Origin: JALYXV01 sp963791545
GTDB lineage: Bacteria > Actinomycetota > Acidimicrobiia > Acidimicrobiales > Palsa-688
DNA length: 64,000 bases
NCBI GenBank assembly: GCA_963791545.1
Contig: CAWBSR010000015.1
Coordinates: 1,044,897 to 1,108,896 of the forward strand
Direction of reading: 5' to 3'
Shown here piece after piece: positions 1-7,477 of this stretch. The notes under the pieces are model-generated. The model was given only the letters and a program-made list of their open reading frames with translations, was not told the origin of the DNA and did not search any database. Numbering within the stretch: position 1 is the first letter of the stretch; the number at the start of each line of letters is the position of its first letter. Both the position numbers and the translations under genes were made by a program.

Positions 1-678
1 CCTCTTTTGGGTGTGACACGCGGCGCTATCTGGCGGGATATCGCGGCGTTATATGGCCGTCCAGCCCCACGAGGGGCGCGCGTAGACCCGCCGATATGGC
101 CTCCAGGCGGCACTCGTCGCTGGCGATCGCAGGCGCCCTGATCGGGAGATCGGTGCTGCGAGCCGGCCGATGGGCTTCCCGCTTCGGACGCCAGCAAGAT
201 CCGCGTCTGCACAGGTCGGTCTCGGCACCGCCGTATGCGATCGGTCAGACCTTCCTGCCGCTCTGGTCGCACGTTTTGGGAAGGTCGAATAACGGCGTGG
301 GGCGAACCACAACCTTCGCGCGGCTGAACCCGGTCATTCCCGCCTGAGCAGATCGCTAGGCCCGGCTTGATAATGGAAGCGACGTACGTCGGCCAGATCA
401 TGGCTCCGTGGCTACGGAAGCTGACCACTTCACCGTCGGCCACGTCGAACCAGCGCTCGCGGCTTGAGTATCTCCCGGTCGCTCGATGTGGGGTCACGCG
501 ACGAGGCACCCGCAGCAAGCCGCACCTCATCTAAGGCATCATCCGCGTCCAACTCTGACGAAGACGTCGGTGGCGAATAAAGTCGTGGTCATGGTGAACC
601 TCCTCATCGTGGGAGGTCCAGGAACCACCTCGACGTGCCGGAGTTTGAGGGCACCTCGATTCGATTCTGAGAGCCCCG
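1..678. other. No gene recognised
   Basis: I find no reading frame with convincing protein character on either strand in this stretch. Short open frames exist, but their translations are arginine/proline-rich as expected from shadow frames in GC-rich DNA. Confidence 0.4.
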
Positions 679-984
679 CTATTGCGGACGGAGCGAGAGC
701 GCCAGGCGTGGCACGACGAACGACACGAGAAAGATCGGCAAGAACCTCTTTCCGGTGCATCGGAAGGCCACGATCTTACCCTCGACCGCGTCGAAGGACA
801 GAGTGCGGCTCAATTTTCGGCCGTCACGGACTTGCAGGGTGTGATGTCCAGCTTCGATTGGTATCTCGATCGTCGCGTTCATTTCGAGCGACCCGACACG
901 CTCATCGTCGACCACCACGTCGAACGTGCCACGACGGACCTCCACGCCGATCGCTTTATGCGTCAGCTTGAGAGTTGCCGGCAT
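679..984 (-). CDS. Small conserved PEGA-like hypothetical protein
   Basis: A 101-residue protein. Residues 1-75 alternate short hydrophobic and polar stretches, as in small all-beta PEGA-like domains (RGTFDVVVDDERVGSLEMN, then GHHTLQVRDGRKLSR). The C-terminus from about residue 80 is hydrophobic (FLPIFLVSFVVPRLALSL) and is probably a single membrane anchor. The ATG is preceded by a GGAAGAG-type ribosome binding site in the correct position. Small proteins of this layout are common in mycobacteria and relatives, but their function is unknown. It stands alone, with no operon partner on the same strand nearby. I am fairly sure it is a gene and have no basis for a function. Confidence 0.7.
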   Translation of the reverse strand: MPATLKLTHKAIGVEVRRGTFDVVVDDERVGSLEMNATIEIPIEAGHHTLQVRDGRKLSRTLSFDAVEGKIVAFRCTGKRFLPIFLVSFVVPRLALSLRPQ

Positions 985-1179
985 CGTGACTCTTCCTTTC
1001 TGTGTCAGCCGATCGGCTGTTGGTACCTGCTTTGATCATGAAGGCGTCACCTCCGCCGACCAGCAAGAGACATGTCACATCGTTGTTGCCGGTCACGAGG
1101 CGCTAGCGGTCGAATAGCCAAACGATCCTCGAAGCGCTTTGTCAGCTTGTTGACAACGAGGGCGGACCCGATCTGAGCC

Positions 1180-1362
1180 TCACCTCGGGCCGGCCGCCAG
1201 GATCCGCCAGAGCAGATACAAATCCAGGACCAGGGGAGCGACGAATACCAGGCCCCACCAGCGTCCCGTGGCGCAGAGCACAACGACGATCACGGCGATC
1301 CAAACCGCCAGCAACAGCCGGATCACTACCGATGACTTCCGGTGCCGCAGATCCCAGTTCAC
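1180..1362 (-). CDS. Small two-helix membrane protein
   Basis: A 60-residue protein starting at GTG. After a short basic N-terminus (MNWDLRHRKSS) it shows two hydrophobic segments, about residues 12-32 (VVIRLLLAVWIAVIVVVLC) and 34-56 (GRWWGLVFVAPLVLDLYLLW). It ends shortly after the second helix. Such tiny tandem-helix proteins are common in actinobacteria and usually uncharacterised. It lies about 200 bases upstream of, and on the same strand as, the PEGA-like gene, so co-transcription is possible. No strong ribosome binding site is visible. The hydrophobic pattern is the only support. Confidence 0.45.
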   Translation of the reverse strand: MNWDLRHRKSSVVIRLLLAVWIAVIVVVLCATGRWWGLVFVAPLVLDLYLLWRILAAGPR

Positions 1363-2109
1363 TGTTGTCCTACGCTACAACCAACTGGCCTCTGACATGC
1401 CCTTACAGAAACCCGAGGTGCTGTAGTCGCCGGCGCCGACCGGGGATCCCGGCGGCTGTCCTGCGACCAGAGCACCGCAGACCAGGGGATCAGCGCACCC
1501 GGCTACGGCCGAGCAGTTGGTCATCACGAGCGCGAAATCGGCGGTCAGGATCGAAGACTGACTTCTCGCGCAAGTTCGTCGGCCCGGTTGGGGCGGCCGC
1601 CAGTCACCGTCCTTCGGAGCGGCTTGCCTAACCCGGCGAAATCGGCGGGCTACCGTGGTGACATGAAACTTCCATCCGAACCTGGGGGCGGTCCGCCTGG
1701 TTCTGGAAGGTGATTCTCTTTGGTGCTTTCGTGAACGCAGTGGGTGTCCCGCTGTTCGTCGTTGAACGAAGGCATGCGCAGGCCTTGCTGGCTCTCGGAG
1801 CAACGATCGTCCTCGGCCTGATGACTGTGATGGCGAGGCCACGATCGGGGGGAGCGGGGCCTGAGCCGCTACACAGCAGCCCAATTACCACCCGTTGGCC
1901 CGCGAGAGGCGTAGCCGAGACGACCGGAGACGCACACTCCCGTCGATACGCGCCGTCTGGGATGGGGCTCACGACCCGGCTGATCCCGTTCAGATGCGAT
2001 GTTCGGGCGCGCTGCGACAGCCGGAATCGGGGCTTCCGACACCGGCGACGGCGTCGCAGAGCTGCTGAGTCACCGACGGTTGGTGTGCCGTGGTCCGACA
2101 CCAAGTACG
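1363..2109. other. Intergenic stretch with weak membrane-segment ORF
   Basis: No confident gene. A plus-strand frame from about 1710 begins with a hydrophobic stretch (ILFGAFVNAVGVPLFVV, then ALLALGATIVLGLMTVMA) that could be a degraded two-helix membrane protein. The rest of that frame reads as non-coding, so I do not call it. Confidence 0.3.
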
Positions 2110-2358
2110 ATGTTCCGCATGGACGCAGTGCAGCAGTTCTTGGTCTCGGCATCTGGGCAAATGTCCCTGCCTGCCGCCGTACGCCGGCGGTGGCACCTTG
2201 ACCATGGGGGCCCGGTCGACGTTGTCGATCTGGGATTCGGAGTATTGACCGTACCCGCTGGGGAGGCAAGGCATCTTCTTGGCGACCTTCTCAGCCGCGA
2301 AGAACATGCGGCCTTCGTCGCGGACCTATCGGAGGATCCCGACCTCGCCACCACGTGA
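2110..2358 (+). CDS. AbrB/SpoVT-like antitoxin
   Basis: An 82-residue protein whose N-terminal half has the swapped-hairpin AbrB pattern: VQQFLVSASGQMSLPAAVRR followed by WHLDHGGPVDVVDLG. This is the usual 'G-Q-x-x-L-P-x-x-x-R' DNA-binding signature of VapB/AbrB antitoxins. The longer open frame upstream of 2110 lacks coding character, so I start at the ATG at 2110; the ATG at 2119 is equally possible. Its stop overlaps the start of the next gene (GTGA at 2355-2358), the translational coupling typical of type II toxin-antitoxin operons. It probably binds its own promoter together with the toxin. Confidence 0.6.
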   Translation: MFRMDAVQQFLVSASGQMSLPAAVRRRWHLDHGGPVDVVDLGFGVLTVPAGEARHLLGDLLSREEHAAFVADLSEDPDLATT

Positions 2359-2786
2359 CCCACGCCGTCATCGACGATCATCTCCTACGTGATTTGGTTG
2401 CAGAAGATCTCAGTGAGCAACTCAATCGCATCGCCGGGGAATATTCGCTTGCAACGACGAATCTCTACTTCGTTCGCCTCTGCGAGAGCGTCATAGGAGC
2501 ACGGGGCGGCCAACTGACTGGAAACTGGTCCCCTGAGCGGCGGCGTGCGCTTGGTCAACGCCTCCTCCAACTCCCAGACTCGATTCTGATCGTGCCAATA
2601 CGCCTGATCGGATACCGGATGGCGGAGGTGTCGGCCGCACACAGGGTTTCAACCCTGGGCGCCGAGGCGATTGCCGCAGCCGAGCACCTCGCCGGCCCGT
2701 TGTGCGTCTGGGATGGTGACGACGGACCAGCAATCCGATCTGCTGCCGCGGCTAGCGGCATCGACTACCGAACTCTGAGCCGTTGA
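2355..2786 (+). CDS. PIN-like toxin (VapC-type, putative)
   Basis: A 143-residue protein starting with GTG inside the antitoxin stop codon. The start AVIDDHLLRDLV has the early acidic residues expected of a PIN nuclease. The C-terminal part (TLGAEAIAAAEHLAGPLCVW followed by DGDDGPAIRSAAAASGIDY) matches the layout of the later acidic cluster. VapC toxins are RNases that cut tRNA or rRNA and are neutralised by the co-encoded antitoxin. The family is divergent: the central acidic residue is not obvious, so activity is uncertain. The gene pair and the overlap are the strongest arguments for the call. Confidence 0.5.
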   Translation: MTHAVIDDHLLRDLVAEDLSEQLNRIAGEYSLATTNLYFVRLCESVIGARGGQLTGNWSPERRRALGQRLLQLPDSILIVPIRLIGYRMAEVSAAHRVSTLGAEAIAAAEHLAGPLCVWDGDDGPAIRSAAAASGIDYRTLSR

Positions 2787-3185
2787 AGAGACTCCGCCTC
2801 TACCGCCGTCCGGCGGCGAACGCTCATTTCCGTCTGATCGGATCGGCTCGTCGACTGACCAACCTCAGGCTGGCTAACCGCACCGATCAATCGCTCGGCT
2901 GCGTTCGGGGCAGTCACATCTGTGGACGATTTGCCGGCGGATCGCGCCCACTCGATGCCACGAACGGGAACACTCCCCGCTGCCGACGGACTGGCACCGG
3001 ATTGGAAGTGGTTCTCTACGACAAGGACGACGAGCCAGGACATCCCATCGATGCCTCCTGTCCGCTCCGAGGGCATCCGCAACGGGTCAGTCGAGCGCAG
3101 CGGCGATGTCGGCGTCGACGTTGAGCGTGCGAACGGCCGAGGCCTCCTCGAGCGATGTCCCGGCGGTATGGGCGCCCTTGGCGTT
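2787..3185. other. Intergenic, nothing recognised
   Basis: About 400 bases between the toxin gene and the convergent peptidase gene. No convincing gene or repeat is seen. Confidence 0.4.
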
Positions 3186-4184
3186 TTAGTCGGAGCGCAG
3201 CTGGTCGGCCATGGCGTCGATCGCGGCGGTAAACACCTCGCCCATGCTCCCGCCGAAATGACCGGCGTCGTCGACGACGACCAGGCGGCTCGCGGGCCAT
3301 GCCTTGTGCAGATCCCATGCTGTGTCGAGCGGGCCGGAGACGTCGTGGAGCCCGTGGATCAGCGTGGCGGGGATGTGAGCGATGCTCGCCACGTTCGCCA
3401 GCACCTCGTTGTCGGCGAGGAAGCAGCCGTGCCCCCAGTAGTGCGTCACCAGTCGGGCGAAGACCATCTGCCAGGACAGGTCGCGGACGCTGAGATGGGG
3501 CTCGTAGCCCGGTGCGAGTGACATGTGGGTGTCCTCCCACTCGCACCACCGTCGGGCAGCCTCCTCGCGTACCGACTGGTCTGGGCTGGCGAGCAGTCGA
3601 GCGTACGCGGCAGCTAGATCGCCTCCCCGTTCTGGCTCTGGCACCAGTTCCACGAAGCGGTCCCACTGCCGGGGGAACACCCGCCCCATGTCCCTGGTGA
3701 TCCACTGCGTCTCCCTCCACCGTCCTGATGTGACTGCGGCCAGCACCATGCCGAGCACCCGTTCCGGATGACGCTCGGCGTAGACCAGGGCGAGCGTCAC
3801 GCCCCACGAGCCGCCGATCACGAGCCACCGGTCGATCCCGAGGTGGGCGCGCAGCCGCTCCATGTCAGCGACAAGATGGTCCGTCGTGTTTGTCGATAGA
3901 TCGGCTTCGACGTCGCTGCCCAAGGGCCGGCTGCGACCGCATCCTCGCTGGTCGAAGATGACCGCACGATAGCGGGACGGATCGAAGTTCCGCCGGCTGT
4001 TCGCCGAGGCTGGCGCGCCCGGACCACCGTGCAACCAAACCGCCGGGAGACCGTCGGGCGAGCCGACGACCTCCCAGTACAGCGCGTGAGCATCGCCCAC
4101 ATCGAGGTGGCCGGACTTGTATGGCGCAACGGGCGGGTACACGGCGGCGATTCTCGCAGGACAGAAAGAACCCGACACCGTCAT
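3186..4184 (-). CDS. pip: Prolyl iminopeptidase (alpha/beta hydrolase)
   Basis: A 332-residue protein of the size usual for proline iminopeptidases, which remove N-terminal proline from peptides in the cytoplasm. The diagnostic family features are present in order: AVWLHGGPGAPAS (HGGPG oxyanion-hole motif), VIFDQRGCGRSRP (DQRGCGRS), WLVIGGSWGVTLALVYA (nucleophile elbow GGSWG, catalytic Ser), and a late VVDDAGHFGG with the catalytic His. The frame stays open upstream into the antisense of the neighbouring recombinase. I take the ATG at 4184 because coding character begins there. It stands alone downstream of a broken recombinase copy on the same strand. Membership of the family is clear; the exact substrate is inferred. 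Confidence 0.85.
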   Translation of the reverse strand: MTVSGSFCPARIAAVYPPVAPYKSGHLDVGDAHALYWEVVGSPDGLPAVWLHGGPGAPASANSRRNFDPSRYRAVIFDQRGCGRSRPLGSDVEADLSTNTTDHLVADMERLRAHLGIDRWLVIGGSWGVTLALVYAERHPERVLGMVLAAVTSGRWRETQWITRDMGRVFPRQWDRFVELVPEPERGGDLAAAYARLLASPDQSVREEAARRWCEWEDTHMSLAPGYEPHLSVRDLSWQMVFARLVTHYWGHGCFLADNEVLANVASIAHIPATLIHGLHDVSGPLDTAWDLHKAWPASRLVVVDDAGHFGGSMGEVFTAAIDAMADQLRSD

Positions 4185-4219
4185 CGACCTCGCGCTGAGC
4201 CGAACAGAACGTCGGCGGA

Positions 4220-4332
4220 CCAGCGGTGGCAGATCACGATCCTCGGAACAATCGGCGTTCTGCACCGGTCGAGGCTGAGCCCGGACGCCGTAATTGTGCC
4301 AAAGGGTTCGGCGTCGATCGGCGAGTGTCCGG
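4220..4332 (-). repeat. Conserved 3' flank of recombinase copy A
   Basis: Read on the minus strand, the roughly 100 bases after the recombinase A stop resemble those after copies B (13547-13650) and C (41085-41165). Shared pieces are GACCGnACnCTCGC just after the stop, an imperfect CGGCGTC, and GGTGCAGAACGCCGA further on. The CGGCGTC and GACGCCG-like pieces face each other and could form a hairpin. Confidence 0.5.
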
Positions 4333-5350
4333 TCAATCAGGCGAGCCGTCGTCGTCGGTGGTGGGCGTCGGGATCTCGAGGTGGAGCCGTTCGGCGGCGG
4401 TGCGGCGGGCTTTGTCGCCGCGGCGGTCGTAGCGTGAGGTGGTGGCGGGGGAGGCGTGTCCGAGGAGTTGTTGTACGGCGGGCAGGTCGGCGCCGGCGTC
4501 GAGGAGATCCCCGGCGTAGCTGCGGCGCAGGTCGTGCGGTGAGAGCGCCTTGACCCCAGCGGCCAGGCTGCGTCGACCCAGAACCTGTCGGATGGCTTCG
4601 CCGCTGAGAGCGCGGCCGTGCTGCACGTTGTCTCCCCGGTCGATGGGGCAGAACAACGGCCCCGGTTGGTCGCATCGCCAGGCCAGCCAGCCCTCGATGG
4701 TCGGGGCGGCGGTGGGGGAGAGGGGCACCAGGCGTTGTTTGCCGCCTTTGCCCACGACCCGGATGGCGGCCGGGTCAAGGTCGAGGTCGGCCAGGTGCAA
4801 CCCGGCGAGCTCGGCCCGGCGACCGCCGGAGAGGTAGGCGAGGGCGATGATGGCGGCGTCGCGGGCCCCGGCCGGCCTCGGGTCGGCGGCGCACACGCCG
4901 AGCAGGGCGTTGAGTTCGTCTTGTTCGACGTTGCGCCCGGCGGGGAGTCGGCTGCCGGGGATGGGTCGGAGGTCGACGGCCCGGAGGTAGTCGTCGGTGG
5001 CCAGGGTGCCGAGCCGCAAGGCGGCTTTGAGAGCCCCTCGGAGGGCGGCGATGTGTTTGTTGGCGGTGGCCGGGGCGTAGCGGCCGTCAGTCACGGCCCG
5101 GGCCAGGGCGGCTCGGATGGCGGTGGTGTGGGTGAAACGCAGGCTGGCCCACGACAAGGTGTCGATGTCCGCGGCGCCGCCCGAAACCCAGTTGGCGATG
5201 GCGGCCAGGCACGCAGTCATGGTCCTCCGGCCGTCGCCGGACAGGCCGGCCACCTACACCCGGGCCGGCACTCGGCCCCAGTCGGCGACCACGGCGCCGT
5301 CGAGTGTCCGCCGGGTCGGGACCGGGATCGGCCGTACTGGCGCCACGTCG
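4333..5350 (-). pseudogene. Tyrosine recombinase, copy A (interrupted by a stop codon)
   Basis: Close homologue, in inverted orientation, of the intact recombinase at 12476-13546. The open part (4333-5253) has all the catalytic signs of the tyrosine recombinase family: SGGRRAELAGLHLADLDL (first Arg), VGKGGKQRLVPL (Lys), LSPHDLRRSYAGDLL (HxxR), LLGHASPATTSRYD (His and nucleophile Tyr). Copy B reads RVYVAGLSG where copy A has a TAG at 5254-5256 in place of the Tyr codon. The first 50 or so residues are cut off unless translation restarts at the GTG at 5253. Upstream, the homology ends near 5345 in the middle of a different recombinase gene. Function as a recombinase is doubtful, because the lost part belongs to the core-binding domain. 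Confidence 0.75.
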
Positions 5351-5690
5351 ACGCGTCGAGGTCGACATCGTCGATGCGGATGGCGACGAGCTCGGCGACG
5401 CGGACCCCGGTGTAGAGCAACGTCTTGACGAGCACCGCGTCGCCGGTCTTGCGGGCCTTCCACACGACCTCGTAGTAGCGGGGGATCTCGTCGTCGCTGG
5501 GCACGTAGGGGAGACGTTTGGGTTGGCGAGCGACGTCGACGGCGAGTTCGTCTCGCAAGGCCCGGAACACCGCTTTCAGGTAGGCGTAGTCGGGCCGCTC
5601 GTCGCGGAGGTACTTGGCGAGCTGGCGGGCTTTGCGTTTGGGCGGCGTCCGGTGGGGCGGTCCCGGGGTGGCCGGGTCTGTGGTGCTCAC
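5340..5690 (-). pseudogene. TnpI-like tyrosine recombinase, N-terminal fragment
   Basis: Starts with GTG at 5690, overlapping the stop of the Tn3 transposase fragment by GTGA. It encodes about 115 residues: a core-binding region (RQLAKYLRDERPDYAYLKAV) followed by the first catalytic block (LYTGVRVAELVAIRIDDVDL, containing the first conserved Arg). Just after this block the sequence switches to recombinase copy A, at a short shared GACGTGGCGCC-like stretch. The Lys, HxxR, His and Tyr parts are therefore missing. A recombinase coupled to a Tn3-type transposase recalls the TnpI resolvases of Tn4430-like elements. That parallel is inference from gene order. Confidence 0.65.
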
Positions 5691-6247
5691 GCCGCGAGGT
5701 CGAGGTGGTGGTCCAGGTCCAGCTGGAAATGCCCGTAGGGGTTGACGTTGGACCAGAACAGCGGCGAGAGCCCACGGCGGTCCTCCTCGACGAGACGCTC
5801 GGCCCAGACCGGCTCGGCCAGGACCCGCTGCACGAGGAGGGTGTTGAGGTGGACCAGCGCCGATTGGAGGAGGTGGAGGCTGAGCATCGTGATCTCTTGG
5901 TGCTCGCGGTCCGCTCCGGTCAGGTCGCCCTGTTTGCCGTAGCACAGCACCCCGTTGGCGCTGTTCCAGTTCTCGACGACCTCGAGGCCGCCGTGGACCT
6001 CCCGACGCAGCTGCTCGGATGCCAAGTAGTCGCAGATGAAGATGGTGCGCACGGCCCGGCCGAGCTCTTCGAGGGCGGCGTAGGTAGGGTGCTTGGGGCC
6101 GCCCCGGGTGAAGCGGCGCAGGACCTGGTCGGCCTCGGCGGTGCCCAGGCGCAGGGCGGTGGCGAATTTGACCATCTGGTCGTACTGCCGGGCGATGAGC
6201 TCCCAGTCGATGGGCCGCCCGGCCAGCACTTGGGCGAGCTGTGACCA
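5687..6247 (-). pseudogene. Tn3-family transposase, C-terminal fragment
   Basis: About 185 residues that match the C-terminal DDE region of Tn3-type transposases in order: GRPIDWELIARQYDQMVKFA, then LEELGRAVRTIFICDYL, a hydrophobic helix LLQSALVHLNTLLVQRVL, and LFWSNVNPYGHFQLDL (the usual INPYGxF near the end). Homology begins abruptly near 6247; upstream there is only unrelated sequence and a repeat array. About 800 residues of the normal transposase are therefore missing and the protein cannot work. The stop codon overlaps the start of the downstream recombinase. A second, different Tn3 remnant lies at 48.9-50.0 kb. Confidence 0.75.
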
Positions 6248-6380
6248 CGCCGCTGACTCATCGGCGCGCAGGTTGCTCAGTTGATCGCCCGCAATCCGCC
6301 CCGACGACGTCCTTCGACCAAGACCACAAGCCAACCAGCCAGCGGCCTCGTCGTAACCCGTTCGCCTCGAAGAATCCAGG

Positions 6381-6508
6381 GCTGACACCGCGCTGCCCAC
6401 GGCTGCTGACACCTCACTGCGCACGAGCGCTGACACCCGACTGCGCAAAGGCGCTGACACGTTCACTGCGTTCCCGCTGACATCCCGGCTGCGCATGACA
6501 GCTGACAC
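6381..6508 (+). repeat. Array of six ~24 bp repeats, probable transposon end
   Basis: The motif GCTGACAC (once GCTGACAT) starts at 6381, 6405, 6429, 6453, 6476 and 6501, a spacing of 24, 24, 24, 23 and 25 bases. Most copies also carry CTGCGCA or CTGCGTT between motifs. Regular, same-direction short repeats at this spacing are typical of DDE-transposase binding sites at the ends of Tn7/Mu/Tn5053-like and some IS21-like elements. The array sits just beyond the end of the transposition operon. Confidence 0.6.
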
Positions 6509-6671
6509 CAGAGCGTCGTTTTACAACAGATGGCAAGCAGCGCGTAGGCTCAACGGTATCTGACTTTACATAACCGACATTCTCGGCGGTTGGTCAACGG
6601 TCGCTATCAGGACCGGCGGTCAATGTGTAAATGTAGAACGAAGAGAAAATGGCACGGGAAACGCAACGGTT

Positions 6672-6745
6672 TGTCAGTGGGAACGCAGGTCGATGTCAGT
6701 GGATGCGCAACCGTTTGTCAGTGATGCGCTGACAATTTGACAGCG
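6672..6745 (-). repeat. Inverted partner array of transposase-type repeats
   Basis: TGTCAG starts at 6672, 6694 and 6716, 22 bases apart, each followed by GTGG/GTGA and a CGCA or TGCGC. TGTCAGTGGGAACGCA at 6672 is the reverse complement, with one mismatch, of TGCGTTCCCGCTGACA at 6467-6482, so this array is inverted relative to the one at 6381-6508. About 160 bases separate the arrays, and no gene lies between them. The array ends about 15 bases before the stop of the XRE-type gene. Confidence 0.55.
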
Positions 6746-6760
6746 GACGAAGTACGTCTG

Positions 6761-7477
6761 TTAGTACGGATCGGATGATTGGACGTGCGGCGGTGTTTCG
6801 TCGGGTGAATCCCAGCCTTGGAGGCCCAGGCTGAAGCCCACCGCTGGGTCGATGTCGATCCGGCGACCCTGCGCTACTACAAGGCCGGCCCGTTGGAGTA
6901 CTTCGAGGCAGTTGTCGTCTGGCGCGACCTTGTCCTGGATCCAGCGCCTGTTGCCGTAGCCGCGCACGATGGCCAGGAGCACGGAGGCGACGTTCGCGGG
7001 TAAGGCGTCCTCGGCGATCATGATGTGGCTCAGCCGAAGGCGCTCGCCGACCGAGAGGCACGAAAGGTCGGCCTCGATCCGGTGGCTCTGCGGGCCGACG
7101 CGACGCAGGCGCAGGCCGGTTCCATGAAGGCGGAGCTCGATTCGCCGCAGCGATGCTGCAACGGCTGGGAGCGTCCAGCCCAAAGCGACGGCCAGTTGTG
7201 AGCGCGTTATTGGACTGCTGTCGAAGATGGCGGCGGTCGCCCTGGCGTCGTCCGATGGCACGGGGGGTTCGGCTGGGTTGGGATGGATAAGCTGATCCAA
7301 GGGGATGTCGAGGGTCTCGGAGAGGCGTACCAGTACGCCGATCGGCATCGTGTCGTCGTCAGCTGCATACCCGTTCAGGAACTGCCGGCGGACGCCGATC
7401 CGGTCCACCAGTTGCTGCATGGTTAGGCCGGCCGCGACACGGCGCTCGTCGATGAGCGACCGGTTCAGTCGAACCAT
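6761..7477 (-). CDS. XRE-type helix-turn-helix protein of the transposition module
   Basis: A 238-residue protein, last of four overlapping genes. Residues 1-65 form a Cro/C1-type helix-turn-helix: LIDERRVAAGLTMQQLVDRI, then a second helix and LVRLSETLDIPLDQLI. A second winged-helix-like segment follows around residues 85-125 (SSPITRSQLAVALGWTLPAV). The C-terminal third is unrecognised. The ATG overlaps the end of the third-protein gene by 13 bases, so the genes are probably translated together. It could control the operon or help in target choice. No close family with known function is evident to me. It is the gene closest to the repeat arrays at this end of the element. Confidence 0.7.
   Translation of the reverse strand: MVRLNRSLIDERRVAAGLTMQQLVDRIGVRRQFLNGYAADDDTMPIGVLVRLSETLDIPLDQLIHPNPAEPPVPSDDARATAAIFDSSPITRSQLAVALGWTLPAVAASLRRIELRLHGTGLRLRRVGPQSHRIEADLSCLSVGERLRLSHIMIAEDALPANVASVLLAIVRGYGNRRWIQDKVAPDDNCLEVLQRAGLVVAQGRRIDIDPAVGFSLGLQGWDSPDETPPHVQSSDPY

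Noticed and set aside
3186..4778. A 530-residue version of the iminopeptidase
   Set aside because: The first 198 residues are out-of-frame recombinase sequence, Pro/Ser/Thr-rich and without homology.
4618..5415. Plus-strand frame across the recombinase copy A
   Set aside because: Shadow of the recombinase. The same kind of frame appears opposite copies B and C.
6381..6721. CRISPR-like regular repeats
   Set aside because: Units are short, imperfect and partly inverted, spacers are only about 15 bases, and no cas gene is present. Transposase-site arrays explain them better.
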